A stretch of DNA of 8,454 bases. Source: an uncultured Ruminococcus sp. (GTDB taxonomy: Bacteria > Bacillota > Clostridia > Oscillospirales > Acutalibacteraceae). Every line of letters starts with the position of its first letter. The first letter of the stretch is position 1. Under the pieces are notes generated by a model. The model saw only the letters and a list, made by a program, of their open reading frames with translations. It did no database searches and was not told the DNA's origin. Shown here piece by piece: positions 1 to 6,232 of this stretch. Where the stretch lies: NCBI GenBank assembly GCA_937892835.1, contig CALBHM010000081.1, forward strand, positions 1 through 8,454, read 5' to 3'. The translations under genes were made by a program, and so were the position numbers.

Positions 1-2
1 CC

Positions 3-1934
3 GATGAAGCGATAAGAAAGTGCTTGGAAAATCTTCCTCCCGACAGCGAATTTGATGGTGAGTACAAAGCCGCACTTGCAAGAGAACAGTCGGACTGGCT
101 TATCGGTATGAATCTGTCAAGGCTGTACGGGGTAATGGATAACTACCCACACAGAGTAGGCAGAGTGAAAACGCCTGTGCTTTCAATTATCGTTCAAAGG
201 GATAAGGAAATCGAAAACTTTTCAAAAACGACCTCATATCGCCTTGAAATGGATAACGGCGCCTTATCCGAACAGGTTTATGCCACAAAGGAAGAAGCGG
301 AAAAGGTGCTTGCGGCAAGCAAGGGAGCAGATGCCAATGTGCAGTCAGCTATAACCGAAAACAAAAGCAAAAACAGACCGCTTTTGCACAGCTTGACCAC
401 CTTGCAGCAGGAAGCGAACAGGGTGTACGGATATACAGCGAAGGAAGTGCTTGAAGCGGCACAGAGCCTTTATGAAAAGAAATTCACCACTTATCCGAGA
501 ACTGACTGCAACTACATTTCCGAGGATATGCGGGGAAAGGTAATTGCCGTTGTCAGCAAAATGGTGGATCGTGAGGAATACTCGGAGCGCAGCAGAAAGC
601 TGTTGGGACAGGCTCTCAATTTTGACAACAGAATCATAAACAACAAGGCAATGGAAGGGCACGACCATCATGCCATTATCCCCGAGGAAAATACGGACAG
701 TCTTGACAGGCTTACCGAGCGGGAGCGCAATGTTTATCATCTCATCGTGAACAGGTTGCTTTGTGCGGTGGACAAGCCCTACACCTTTACGGAAACCAAT
801 TATGATTTTTGGTGCAATGATGTTACATACAAGCTGAAAACAGTAAAGCCCGTAAAGCTTGGCTGGAAGGCATACGATACCGAAACTGATGAAGCCAATT
901 CTTCCGAATTATCTTTCACCGAGGGCAGCACATTTATCCCCGGGGATATTCACATCAAGGTATGCGAAACGCAGCCCTTAAAGCATTTTACCGATGCAAG
1001 CCTGTTATCCGTAATGAACAATATCGACAACCGCATTGAGGACGAAGATCTGAAAACGGCGGTCAAAGGCAAGGGTATCGGCACAGAAGCTACCAGAGCA
1101 GATGTTATCGAGCAGCTTATCGAGGTGGGATATGCGGAGAGAAACGGCAAGAACATCGTATCAACTCCCTTGGGCAGAGATTTCATAAACTCTCTTCCCG
1201 AAAGCCTTAAATCCCTGGTAAGAACGGCAGAGTGGGAGCAGACCTTCAATAACATCAAGGAAAAGGGTTTTGATCCTGATAAGTTCATTGATGAAATAAA
1301 GGCATTTGTCACATCTGTGGTGAATTATGAGAAAAGCCAGTCAAGGCATAGAGAGCCGCTGAAATATGAAAATCCCAATGCAAAGCAGCGAGAAGCTCTC
1401 GGAACCTGTCCCCGATGCGGCAAGAATGTTTTTGAGGGTGAGAAAAATTTCTACTGTGAAAGCGGCAAGGACGGCTGCGGTTTTACTGTCTGGAAGAATG
1501 ACAAGTTCATCGAGGACAGCGTTACGGCAGACCATGTAAAAAATCTGCTTGCGGGAAAGACCGTAAAGCTCAGAGCAAAGTCAAAGGACGGCAAGCTTTT
1601 CAGTGCGGAGTATGAACTGGAGGATACAGGAAAATATGTCAATCTGAAAAGGGTGAAGGCAGAAAAGGTATCCCTCGGGAAATGCCCCAAATGCGGCAGT
1701 GATGTTTATGAGGGTGAAAAAAATTTCTATTGCAGTTCAGGCAGAGATAAATGCGATTTTTCCATCTGGAAGGAAGATAGATTCAATTCCATAACCATAA
1801 CCGCCGCTAATGTTAAAGATGTGCTTGAGGGCAAGCCTTTCTACAAGGTCAAGAAACAGGTAGGCGGCAATCCTCTGAAAATAAAGTATGTTATGAGCAT
1901 AAGCGGAAAGTATGTCAATTTCAAGGAGGCATAG
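3..1934 (+). CDS. topB: DNA topoisomerase III (type IA), 5'-truncated by the window edge
   Basis: Type IA topoisomerase, which cuts and passes single DNA strands through a 5'-phosphotyrosine link; in conjugative elements it is thought to resolve intermediates of transfer or element replication. The frame is open from the first bases, so the N-terminal Toprim part with its acidic metal-binding residues lies outside the window; a TTG at 24 is an internal codon, not the start. Visible motifs in order: SDWLIGMNLSRLY, VGRVKTPVLSIIVQRD, the active-site motif TTYPRTD with the catalytic Tyr at 492-494, DHHAIIPEEN, and GIGTEATRADVIEQL before the winged-helix-like region. Two C-terminal repeats, each with four cysteines (CPRCG or CPKCG followed by YC and a fourth Cys), match what I know as the Toprim_Crpt repeat. 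By comparison with E. coli TopB (Tyr328), roughly 160 residues are missing. The family call is firm; the topB symbol is by family rather than orthology. Confidence 0.95.
   Translation, partial: DEAIRKCLENLPPDSEFDGEYKAALAREQSDWLIGMNLSRLYGVMDNYPHRVGRVKTPVLSIIVQRDKEIENFSKTTSYRLEMDNGALSEQVYATKEEAEKVLAASKGADANVQSAITENKSKNRPLLHSLTTLQQEANRVYGYTAKEVLEAAQSLYEKKFTTYPRTDCNYISEDMRGKVIAVVSKMVDREEYSERSRKLLGQALNFDNRIINNKAMEGHDHHAIIPEENTDSLDRLTERERNVYHLIVNRLLCAVDKPYTFTETNYDFWCNDVTYKLKTVKPVKLGWKAYDTETDEANSSELSFTEGSTFIPGDIHIKVCETQPLKHFTDASLLSVMNNIDNRIEDEDLKTAVKGKGIGTEATRADVIEQLIEVGYAERNGKNIVSTPLGRDFINSLPESLKSLVRTAEWEQTFNNIKEKGFDPDKFIDEIKAFVTSVVNYEKSQSRHREPLKYENPNAKQREALGTCPRCGKNVFEGEKNFYCESGKDGCGFTVWKNDKFIEDSVTADHVKNLLAGKTVKLRAKSKDGKLFSAEYELEDTGKYVNLKRVKAEKVSLGKCPKCGSDVYEGEKNFYCSSGRDKCDFSIWKEDRFNSITITAANVKDVLEGKPFYKVKKQVGGNPLKIKYVMSISGKYVNFKEA
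1407..1931 (+). repeat. Tandem four-cysteine C-terminal repeats of the topoisomerase (protein-level)
   Basis: Two copies of about 82 codons, roughly 1407-1652 and 1683-1931. Both carry CPxCG, then EGEKNFYC, then S-G-[KR]-D and a fourth Cys, then [TS]-[VI]-W-K, and both end in GKYVN[LF]K. The cysteines could form a zinc ribbon, as in the C-terminal DNA-binding regions of other type IA enzymes. The copies are clearly similar but diverged, so the duplication is old and not a recent DNA duplication. Confidence 0.85.
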
Positions 1935-1957
1935 CAAAAAATCAAAGATTTTTTGCT
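1933..1957. repeat. Perfect 11-bp inverted repeat at the end of topB
   Basis: AGCAAAAAATC at 1933-1943 and its exact reverse complement GATTTTTTGCT at 1947-1957 flank an AAA spacer. The left arm begins in the last two bases of the topB stop codon. The T-run lies inside the right arm rather than after a GC-rich stem, so it is a poor match to a standard intrinsic terminator. It could be a weak or bidirectional terminator, an attenuator, or one end of a small palindromic repeat element. Confidence 0.8.
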
Positions 1958-1958
1958 C

Positions 1959-2013
1959 AGAGTTTTGATTCTTCGGCTGTCGCCTCGATTTGCTTCGCAA
2001 ACCGCAAAACTCT
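1959..2013. repeat. Long fold-back with nested hairpins between topB and the next gene
   Basis: AGAGTTTTG at 1959-1967 pairs exactly with CAAAACTCT at 2005-2013. Inside it are CGG (1974-1976) with CCG (2002-2004), GGC (1975-1977) with GCC (1982-1984), and TTTGC (1989-1993) with GCAAA (1997-2001) around a TTC loop. The CGG and GGC pairings exclude each other. The fold ends about six bases before the Shine-Dalgarno site of the next gene, so it could affect translation or transcription there. It may also be a dispersed palindromic repeat. Function unknown. Confidence 0.6.
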
Positions 2014-2018
2014 AATAG

Positions 2019-2024
2019 AAAGGA
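2019..2024 (+). promoter_or_regulatory. Ribosome binding site setting the start at 2036
   Basis: AAAGGA, within AGAAAGGA, lies 11 bases before ATG 2036 and 8 bases before an in-frame TTG at 2033. The ATG is preferred as the commoner codon, though the TTG has better spacing. Two ATGs at 2025 and 2028 share a different frame and run straight into a stop. Confidence 0.6.
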
Positions 2025-2035
2025 ATGATGATTTG

Positions 2036-3523
2036 ATGAAAGAAGTCAATCTTTTTACATACTGCGGCTCATCGCAGATGAAGGAAAAGCTGTGGCGGGA
2101 TATGTTCATTGCTCACATTTTCGGTGTGGATATGCCCGAGGATATTGAGGTGCGAAGGCTTTCGGACAGCATAAAGAACGGAATATCCGGCAAGGAGTTT
2201 TCACCCGCCCTTGCATCGCTGCTTATCCTTTACGGCGGCGGATATATTGATGATGACGCATTTATCAGAATTATGCCTGACTGTGAGAATTATTCCGATG
2301 AAATTGCCGAGGTGGAAAAAATTCTTGTGGAGCAGGGCAATGACGAAGGTGAGGACAGATACAACGGCAGAATAATTCAGAATGTTCTTATGTGTGCGGC
2401 ATACTCAAAGAAATTTGATGAAATGCAGCAGATAGATATTCAGTCTGCTCTGGCACTCTATGACAGCAGCTACACAATAATCTCCGACGGGTTTGTTCAC
2501 CTGAAGGATAAAGAATTTCTCGGTATGCTTCTGGAGAATGACATTGATTTTGCCGCCGTAATTACCGATGGCAAGAACATTTCACTTGAAAAGCTGACGA
2601 AGCTTGATATTCAGAATGGTCTTGATAACGGAGATTTCAATGACCTGAAGGAATATGTGGAAAGGCTCATGAAGGGTGAGAAACCGTCCGAGCTTTCCAT
2701 AAAAGACTGCGTTCTCCTTGACATTAAGGACATTGCCTATCTGACAGCGGTGTATAAGAAGCCGTACTACAAGGATTTTCTGAAATATGTTAAGTCGGAG
2801 AACATTCACTTTGACGATAATTTCGCTCAGGCTTACGAGGACTATGTTCACAAATGCAAGATGAAATTCACTATACGGGTATATCCCCGCAGGCGGAAGA
2901 TATGCACGAAATTTCCTTGTTGGTTTGACTACAATGTTCCCGACAATAAGGCACAGGAGGTTGTGGAGATAGACCTTACTAAAGTGGTGGGCAATGAAGT
3001 TGAGTATGCTGACGAAAAGCTTACGAACATTGCACTTGATAGGTATCTCAGAAGCCGTGCCATGATACCCGAAACTGTTTTGGAAATAACTCATGGAGAA
3101 AATGTATATTTCTTCATTATGAAAACTGACAAGGAATATGACCGCCTGGATAACGATTCCTTTCGTAAAATTCCTTTCGATTTCGATGATATATGGACAA
3201 CCATTTCCGAATGGTCGAGGGATAAAAAGATCCGCAAGGAGCTTGTTGGCGGCAAGCCAGAGATTATTGTTACTCCCGAAAGCGAGTGGGAAAAAATCAA
3301 GCCGCAGGATAGGGAGTATGCAAAGCGGCTGCTTGAGGAACAGGTCCAGCTCAAGGAAGAACAGCTCAGCAAGAACAAATTTATGCAGAAGCTCTGCGAG
3401 CTGAAAAGCAATGCCGAATCCGAGCTTAAAGCTAAGAAGGCACAGGCAGAGGAAATAAAGCAGAAAAAGGCTGATTTCAAGAACAGCAAAAATAACAGAA
3501 AGGACGGTGTGAATAACGCATGA
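2036..3523 (+). CDS. Unrecognised 495-residue protein with charged C-terminal coiled coil
   Basis: I do not recognise this protein. It has no signal peptide or membrane segment and should be cytosolic. The first two thirds are mixed helical and acidic, beginning KEVNLFTYCGSSQMKEKLW. A central basic stretch (FTIRVYPRRRK, around 2869-2901) is followed by a beta-rich section. The last 75 residues or so are rich in Lys, Glu and Gln (EEQVQLKEEQLSKNKF, then KAKKAQAEEIKQKKADF), predicted as a coiled coil with a basic tail, which suggests a partner protein or nucleic acid. A segment around 2518-2592 (helix, then IDFAAVITDGKNISL) resembles the YINTD module of the downstream genes, but the likeness is weak. 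It follows topB after a structured gap and overlaps the next gene by four bases. It is probably an accessory protein of the mobile element. Confidence 0.85.
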   Translation: MKEVNLFTYCGSSQMKEKLWRDMFIAHIFGVDMPEDIEVRRLSDSIKNGISGKEFSPALASLLILYGGGYIDDDAFIRIMPDCENYSDEIAEVEKILVEQGNDEGEDRYNGRIIQNVLMCAAYSKKFDEMQQIDIQSALALYDSSYTIISDGFVHLKDKEFLGMLLENDIDFAAVITDGKNISLEKLTKLDIQNGLDNGDFNDLKEYVERLMKGEKPSELSIKDCVLLDIKDIAYLTAVYKKPYYKDFLKYVKSENIHFDDNFAQAYEDYVHKCKMKFTIRVYPRRRKICTKFPCWFDYNVPDNKAQEVVEIDLTKVVGNEVEYADEKLTNIALDRYLRSRAMIPETVLEITHGENVYFFIMKTDKEYDRLDNDSFRKIPFDFDDIWTTISEWSRDKKIRKELVGGKPEIIVTPESEWEKIKPQDREYAKRLLEEQVQLKEEQLSKNKFMQKLCELKSNAESELKAKKAQAEEIKQKKADFKNSKNNRKDGVNNA

Positions 3524-3831
3524 GAGTTTTCATTCGTGAGGAAAAACGTGATGTGCATATCCGCATTTACGGGATAGGAGGGGAACAGCGTACAAAGGAA
3601 TTTTTCGATGCTGTTTTCGTCGATATGTCCTGCGTATATCCCACCACAGAGGAGGAACGTGCCGAATATGGCACAACGGGTGTTTACACCTTTGAAAGCA
3701 GGGCGGCATTCGATAAATTCTGCGAGTATCTTGAAATTCTTCAGGAAACTCTTGATACCATTGCAGAATCACTTATCGACGAAAATTCCGCAGAGGAATA
3801 CTGTTTTGAATATGAAAAATATCTTGTATGA
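3520..3831 (+). CDS. Unrecognised small acidic protein (103 residues)
   Basis: Family unknown. The ATG overlaps the previous stop as ATGA, and the nearest purine-rich site (AGAAAGGA, 3497-3504) is 15 bases away, too far for good initiation. Translation is therefore probably coupled to the 495-residue protein and the two may act together. The protein is soluble. It starts with a short beta-like stretch (DVHIRIYGIGG), has a middle region with GVYTFESRAAFDKF, and ends in an acidic amphipathic helix (ETLDTIAESLIDENSAEEY). There are no cysteine pairs or catalytic motifs I can name. Uniform codon use and tight packing argue that the gene is real. Confidence 0.8.
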   Translation: MRVFIREEKRDVHIRIYGIGGEQRTKEFFDAVFVDMSCVYPTTEEERAEYGTTGVYTFESRAAFDKFCEYLEILQETLDTIAESLIDENSAEEYCFEYEKYLV

Positions 3832-3833
3832 CG

Positions 3834-3838
3834 GGAGG
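3834..3838 (+). promoter_or_regulatory. Ribosome binding site of the GGDEF gene
   Basis: GGAGG with 8 bases to ATG 3847, a near-ideal arrangement. It fixes the start so that the N-terminal coiled coil belongs to the protein. Confidence 0.85.
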
Positions 3839-3846
3839 AAAAGTAA

Positions 3847-5433
3847 ATGAACGAACAGGAATTACAGGCGCTGCTTGCGAGAGTGGCTACCCTTGAAACT
3901 AAAAATGCCGAGCTTGAAAGCAAGTTCGGGGAGCTTGAAACACAGGTAGATACGGTAAACAAATTCATATCCGCAATCACAGAAAGCCAGTCCCTTGAGA
4001 ATACAATGAACGAAATAGAATCTGTCACAAAGCAGCTCACAAACTGCGACAAGGCTACATTTTATTGCTATGACAATACAAATGACAAGTTTTTTTCGCA
4101 TGGAGATTACCGCAATTGGCAGGACGAACAGAGTGCGGGAGAACTGAAAAACGCTTTTGAAAGCAAGGATATTCTCAGCGACAACAAAGAAGCGGTCATT
4201 CCTCTGGTATCATCTGGCGGAAAGTCCGTCGGCGTTATCGTTGCGGAAAAGGCGGAGGGCTTTACTCCCGCCGATTACAACAATTTCCGTCAGGGCTGCC
4301 AGATAGTGAATACTGTTGAACTCGCCTTAAAGAAAGAATTTGAGCACCAGGGCAGGATAACCGATGAGCTTACCCATCTGAAAAACAGACAGGGACTTAA
4401 CGAATATCTTTCCAATACCATGTGCGGCAATCTGAACGAAGGACAGACCGTAAACATCGTCATGTGCGATATAGACCATTTCAAAAATATAAATGATACA
4501 TACGGACATGAGGCGGGAGATATTATCCTCAAGGGCGTTGCCGATGTTTTGCAGGAGGGTACCCGAGCCGGTGCGGACTGTGCTTTCCGAATGGGCGGCG
4601 AGGAAATGGTCTGCATCATAAATTCCGAACCCGAGGTTGCGCTTGATATTGCCGAAAGGCTGAGAGATACCGTTGAAAACAAGGTGTACAGCATTGTTCA
4701 GAACGGTGAGCCTGTTGATATAAAGGTTACTGTTTCAATGGGCGTTCACACAATGGAGCCGAAGGAAGTGGTCACTCCCGAAAATGCAAGGCGTATTTTC
4801 GATGAGGAATTCAAGCACGCAGATGATGCGGTTTATGAAGCTAAGAAAACGGGACGAAACAAGGTAGTTTCAAAGGATGATACCACAAATCTGAAATACC
4901 TTGCTCTGAAAGCGGCGGAGGTAATGTGCGGCGATAACAGGCAGCTTATTGATGCAATGAAAAATTATGCTGTTTCCTGCCTTGTGAATGAAACCGCCGA
5001 TCAGAATCATAACACAGTGAACGAAGCGTTAAAGGGTGTTGCGGAGCAGAATCCCCATATTGCAGAGGCTGCTAATAAAATAGCGGAAAAGATCGCCGCT
5101 AAGTTTCCCGATGCCGAAAAAGCTACCGAAAAGACTGTTAAGTTTTTCAACAAAAACGAGTACAGCAAAATTCAGAACAAGGCATACATAAACACCGATT
5201 CCAGAACTGCTTATGACATCACTCAGAAGGCACAGAAGGAGGGTGTGACCGTATCTGCAAAGTTCTCCGAGGGCAAGGCAACCATTACCCTTGATGCAGT
5301 CAAGGACAAGGCGTTTATTGATGCGGTGGAGAACATCGGCAAGTGGGCTGAAAAGGTTCGGGTAAAGTATTCCGAAAAGCACAAGGAAAATGTGCAGGAA
5401 AGCATTAAAAACAAAGATAACAATGCGAGATAA
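3847..5433 (+). CDS. Coiled coil-GAF-GGDEF protein, probable diguanylate cyclase, with C-terminal YINTD module
   Basis: Predicted to make c-di-GMP from two GTP in the cytosol; there is no membrane segment. Residues 3-45 form a heptad-rich coiled coil, a likely dimer interface. Residues about 45-165 look like a GAF sensor (ATFYCYD, then VIPLVSSGGKSVGVIV, then FTPADYNNF). The GGDEF domain spans about 170-345. By alignment to PleD it keeps metal and substrate residues D208, N216, D225 and E252, with GGEEM at 250-254 in place of GG[DE]EF and ADDAVYEAKKTGRNKV near its end. The inhibitory RxxD site is not canonical: D244 is present but Ala is at 241, with Arg one place earlier. A helical region (about 346-440) leads to an alpha-beta-beta-alpha module at 447-497 that recurs in the large downstream protein. 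Being inside an ICE-like operon suggests it signals to the element or host. Another cyclic dinucleotide product is possible. Confidence 0.92.
   Translation: MNEQELQALLARVATLETKNAELESKFGELETQVDTVNKFISAITESQSLENTMNEIESVTKQLTNCDKATFYCYDNTNDKFFSHGDYRNWQDEQSAGELKNAFESKDILSDNKEAVIPLVSSGGKSVGVIVAEKAEGFTPADYNNFRQGCQIVNTVELALKKEFEHQGRITDELTHLKNRQGLNEYLSNTMCGNLNEGQTVNIVMCDIDHFKNINDTYGHEAGDIILKGVADVLQEGTRAGADCAFRMGGEEMVCIINSEPEVALDIAERLRDTVENKVYSIVQNGEPVDIKVTVSMGVHTMEPKEVVTPENARRIFDEEFKHADDAVYEAKKTGRNKVVSKDDTTNLKYLALKAAEVMCGDNRQLIDAMKNYAVSCLVNETADQNHNTVNEALKGVAEQNPHIAEAANKIAEKIAAKFPDAEKATEKTVKFFNKNEYSKIQNKAYINTDSRTAYDITQKAQKEGVTVSAKFSEGKATITLDAVKDKAFIDAVENIGKWAEKVRVKYSEKHKENVQESIKNKDNNAR
5185..5337 (+). 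repeat. YINTD alpha-beta-beta-alpha module, copy in the GGDEF protein (protein-level)
   Basis: Residues 447-497 of the GGDEF protein: YINTDSRTAYD, helix, strand VTVSAKFSEG, strand KATITLD, helix ending VENI. It aligns with residues 95-147 of the large downstream protein, sharing YINTD, the following TA, the S-x-x-x-S spacing in the first strand, AT-x-T in the second, and a final NI. The similarity is visible by eye at protein level, with no obvious DNA-level identity. Confidence 0.65.
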
Positions 5434-5436
5434 CGC

Positions 5437-5442
5437 AGGAGG
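5437..5442 (+). promoter_or_regulatory. Ribosome binding site deciding the ssb start
   Basis: A perfect AGGAGG, seven bases before ATG 5450. It rules out the in-frame GTG at 5390, which lies inside the GGDEF gene and would add 20 residues unlike any SSB N-terminus. Confidence 0.9.
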
Positions 5443-5449
5443 AATTATT

Positions 5450-5824
5450 ATGAACAGCGTAAATATCATGGGCAGAATTGCAACAGACCTTACACTCAGA
5501 CCTGTCAGGAGTTCGGCAGGTGTGGTGCTTAATTTCAGAGTGGCGGTTGACAGATATGCAGGCGGCGGAAAGGTCACTGATTTTATCCGCTGCACCGCAT
5601 GGGGAAAGACCGCTGAGAGGATATGCACTTATCTTACTAAGGGCAATATGATCGCAATCAGCGGCAGCCTTACCACGGGTGAATATATCGACCGTAACAA
5701 TATCCGTAGGTTCACCACCGATGTGTTTGTCAGGGATTTTTATTTCACAGGTGATAAGTTTCGCAGAAGCAATGAACAGAACAGCCCCGTTTATGACGAT
5801 TTAAGCGATTTTGAAGAAGTGTGA
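5450..5824 (+). CDS. ssb: Single-stranded DNA-binding protein (SSB), 124 residues
   Basis: OB-fold protein that coats single-stranded DNA, here probably during conjugative transfer or element replication. It starts MNSVNIMGRIATDLTLRP, the usual SSB opening, followed by VVLNFRVAVDR, the DFIRCTAWGKTAERI core, then GNMIAISGSLTTGEY and a final strand TTDVFVRDFYF. Bacterial chromosomal SSBs are usually 150-180 residues with a long disordered linker and an acidic DDDIPF-like tip that recruits partners. This one has a very short linker and ends in YDDLSDFEEV: acidic, but without the Pro-Phe end. That pattern suits a plasmid or ICE SSB that does not bind host partners through the standard tip. AGGAGG precedes it, and the stop overlaps the next gene's Shine-Dalgarno sequence. 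Confidence 0.93.
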   Translation: MNSVNIMGRIATDLTLRPVRSSAGVVLNFRVAVDRYAGGGKVTDFIRCTAWGKTAERICTYLTKGNMIAISGSLTTGEYIDRNNIRRFTTDVFVRDFYFTGDKFRRSNEQNSPVYDDLSDFEEV

Positions 5825-5837
5825 GGGGTAACGCTAT

Positions 5838-6227
5838 ATGAATGAATTTATGAAAGAAAACGAGGTGATAGGTGAGGTTCGTGCTCCACTGGAGCACGCT
5901 TCACCCGCCGAGGAAAATAAGCCTGACACAGCGGAGAAAAAGCCCGAAAACAGAATGGAAAAGCTCATTGAAAAGCGTGACCTTCTTAAAGAAAAGCACG
6001 CAAGATCCATTGAGAATGAGAAAACCGCTGCTAACAGGACAAAGGTTATCGAAGCTCAGATGGCAAAGGTGGCAAAGGAGATCCACGCAGAAGAAGTTGT
6101 AAAAATGGACAGGTTCTGTGCGGAGAGAAATTTCACCTATGACGAAATAATAGAGTATTTCGAGGATTATCCCAAAGGAGCAACTATCGCAGACATCAAG
6201 GCGATGAATAAAAGTCAGAAAGGATGA
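5838..6227 (+). CDS. Small coiled-coil protein (129 residues), possibly DUF4315-like
   Basis: GAGGGG at 5823-5828 overlaps the ssb stop and lies nine bases before this ATG; a second in-frame ATG at 5850 is less well placed. Residues 1-40 are charged, Pro/Glu-rich and probably disordered. Residues about 40-90 form a Lys/Glu-rich coiled coil (MEKLIEKRDLLKEKHARS, then KVIEAQMAKVAKEIHAEE). The C-terminus is a small helical part with FTYDEIIEYFEDY. The layout of a coiled coil followed by a short helical pair resembles DUF4315 proteins of Tn1549-like elements, but those are shorter and I cannot confirm membership. No catalytic residues are visible. It is likely a structural or adaptor protein for its neighbours. 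A 19-bp palindrome lies near its 5' end. Confidence 0.8.
   Translation: MNEFMKENEVIGEVRAPLEHASPAEENKPDTAEKKPENRMEKLIEKRDLLKEKHARSIENEKTAANRTKVIEAQMAKVAKEIHAEEVVKMDRFCAERNFTYDEIIEYFEDYPKGATIADIKAMNKSQKG
5880..5898. repeat. 19-bp perfect dyad inside the 5' end of the small coiled-coil gene
   Basis: CGTGCTCCACTGGAGCACG has two perfect 9-bp arms around a central C. It sits about 42 bases into the coding region, encoding part of VRAPLEHA. It could be a protein-binding operator, an mRNA hairpin or coincidence. Confidence 0.6.
6217..6224 (+). promoter_or_regulatory. Ribosome binding site of the large gene
   Basis: AGAAAGGA overlaps the last codons of the previous gene and lies eight bases before ATG 6233, supporting that start for the long frame that runs off the window. 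Confidence 0.75.
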
Positions 6228-6232
6228 CATTT

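Noticed and set aside
24..26. TTG at 24 as the topoisomerase start
   Set aside because: The frame is open upstream to the window edge (DEAIRKC precedes) and the essential Toprim region is missing, so this is an internal Leu codon.
345..740. Reverse-strand open frame of 131 codons opposite topB, and similar reverse frames throughout
   Set aside because: They lie fully inside strongly supported + strand genes, lack ribosome binding sites, and their translations look like low-complexity antisense of coding sequence.
1933..1957. Calling the 11-bp inverted repeat a standard rho-independent terminator
   Set aside because: The stem is nearly all A and T and its T-run is part of the stem instead of following it, so strong termination is not supported.
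1989..2016. Possible promoter before the 495-residue gene (TTTGCT and TCTAAT, 16 bases apart)
   Set aside because: Both hexamers are weak and overlap the inverted repeat; nothing distinguishes them from chance.
3608..3850. An 80-codon + strand frame overlapping the 103-residue gene
   Set aside because: It has no ribosome binding site and overlaps a coupled gene that has better context.
5390..5449. GTG at 5390 as the ssb start, giving a 144-residue protein
   Set aside because: It lies inside the GGDEF gene. The ATG at 5450 has a perfect AGGAGG seven bases upstream and gives the typical SSB N-terminus.
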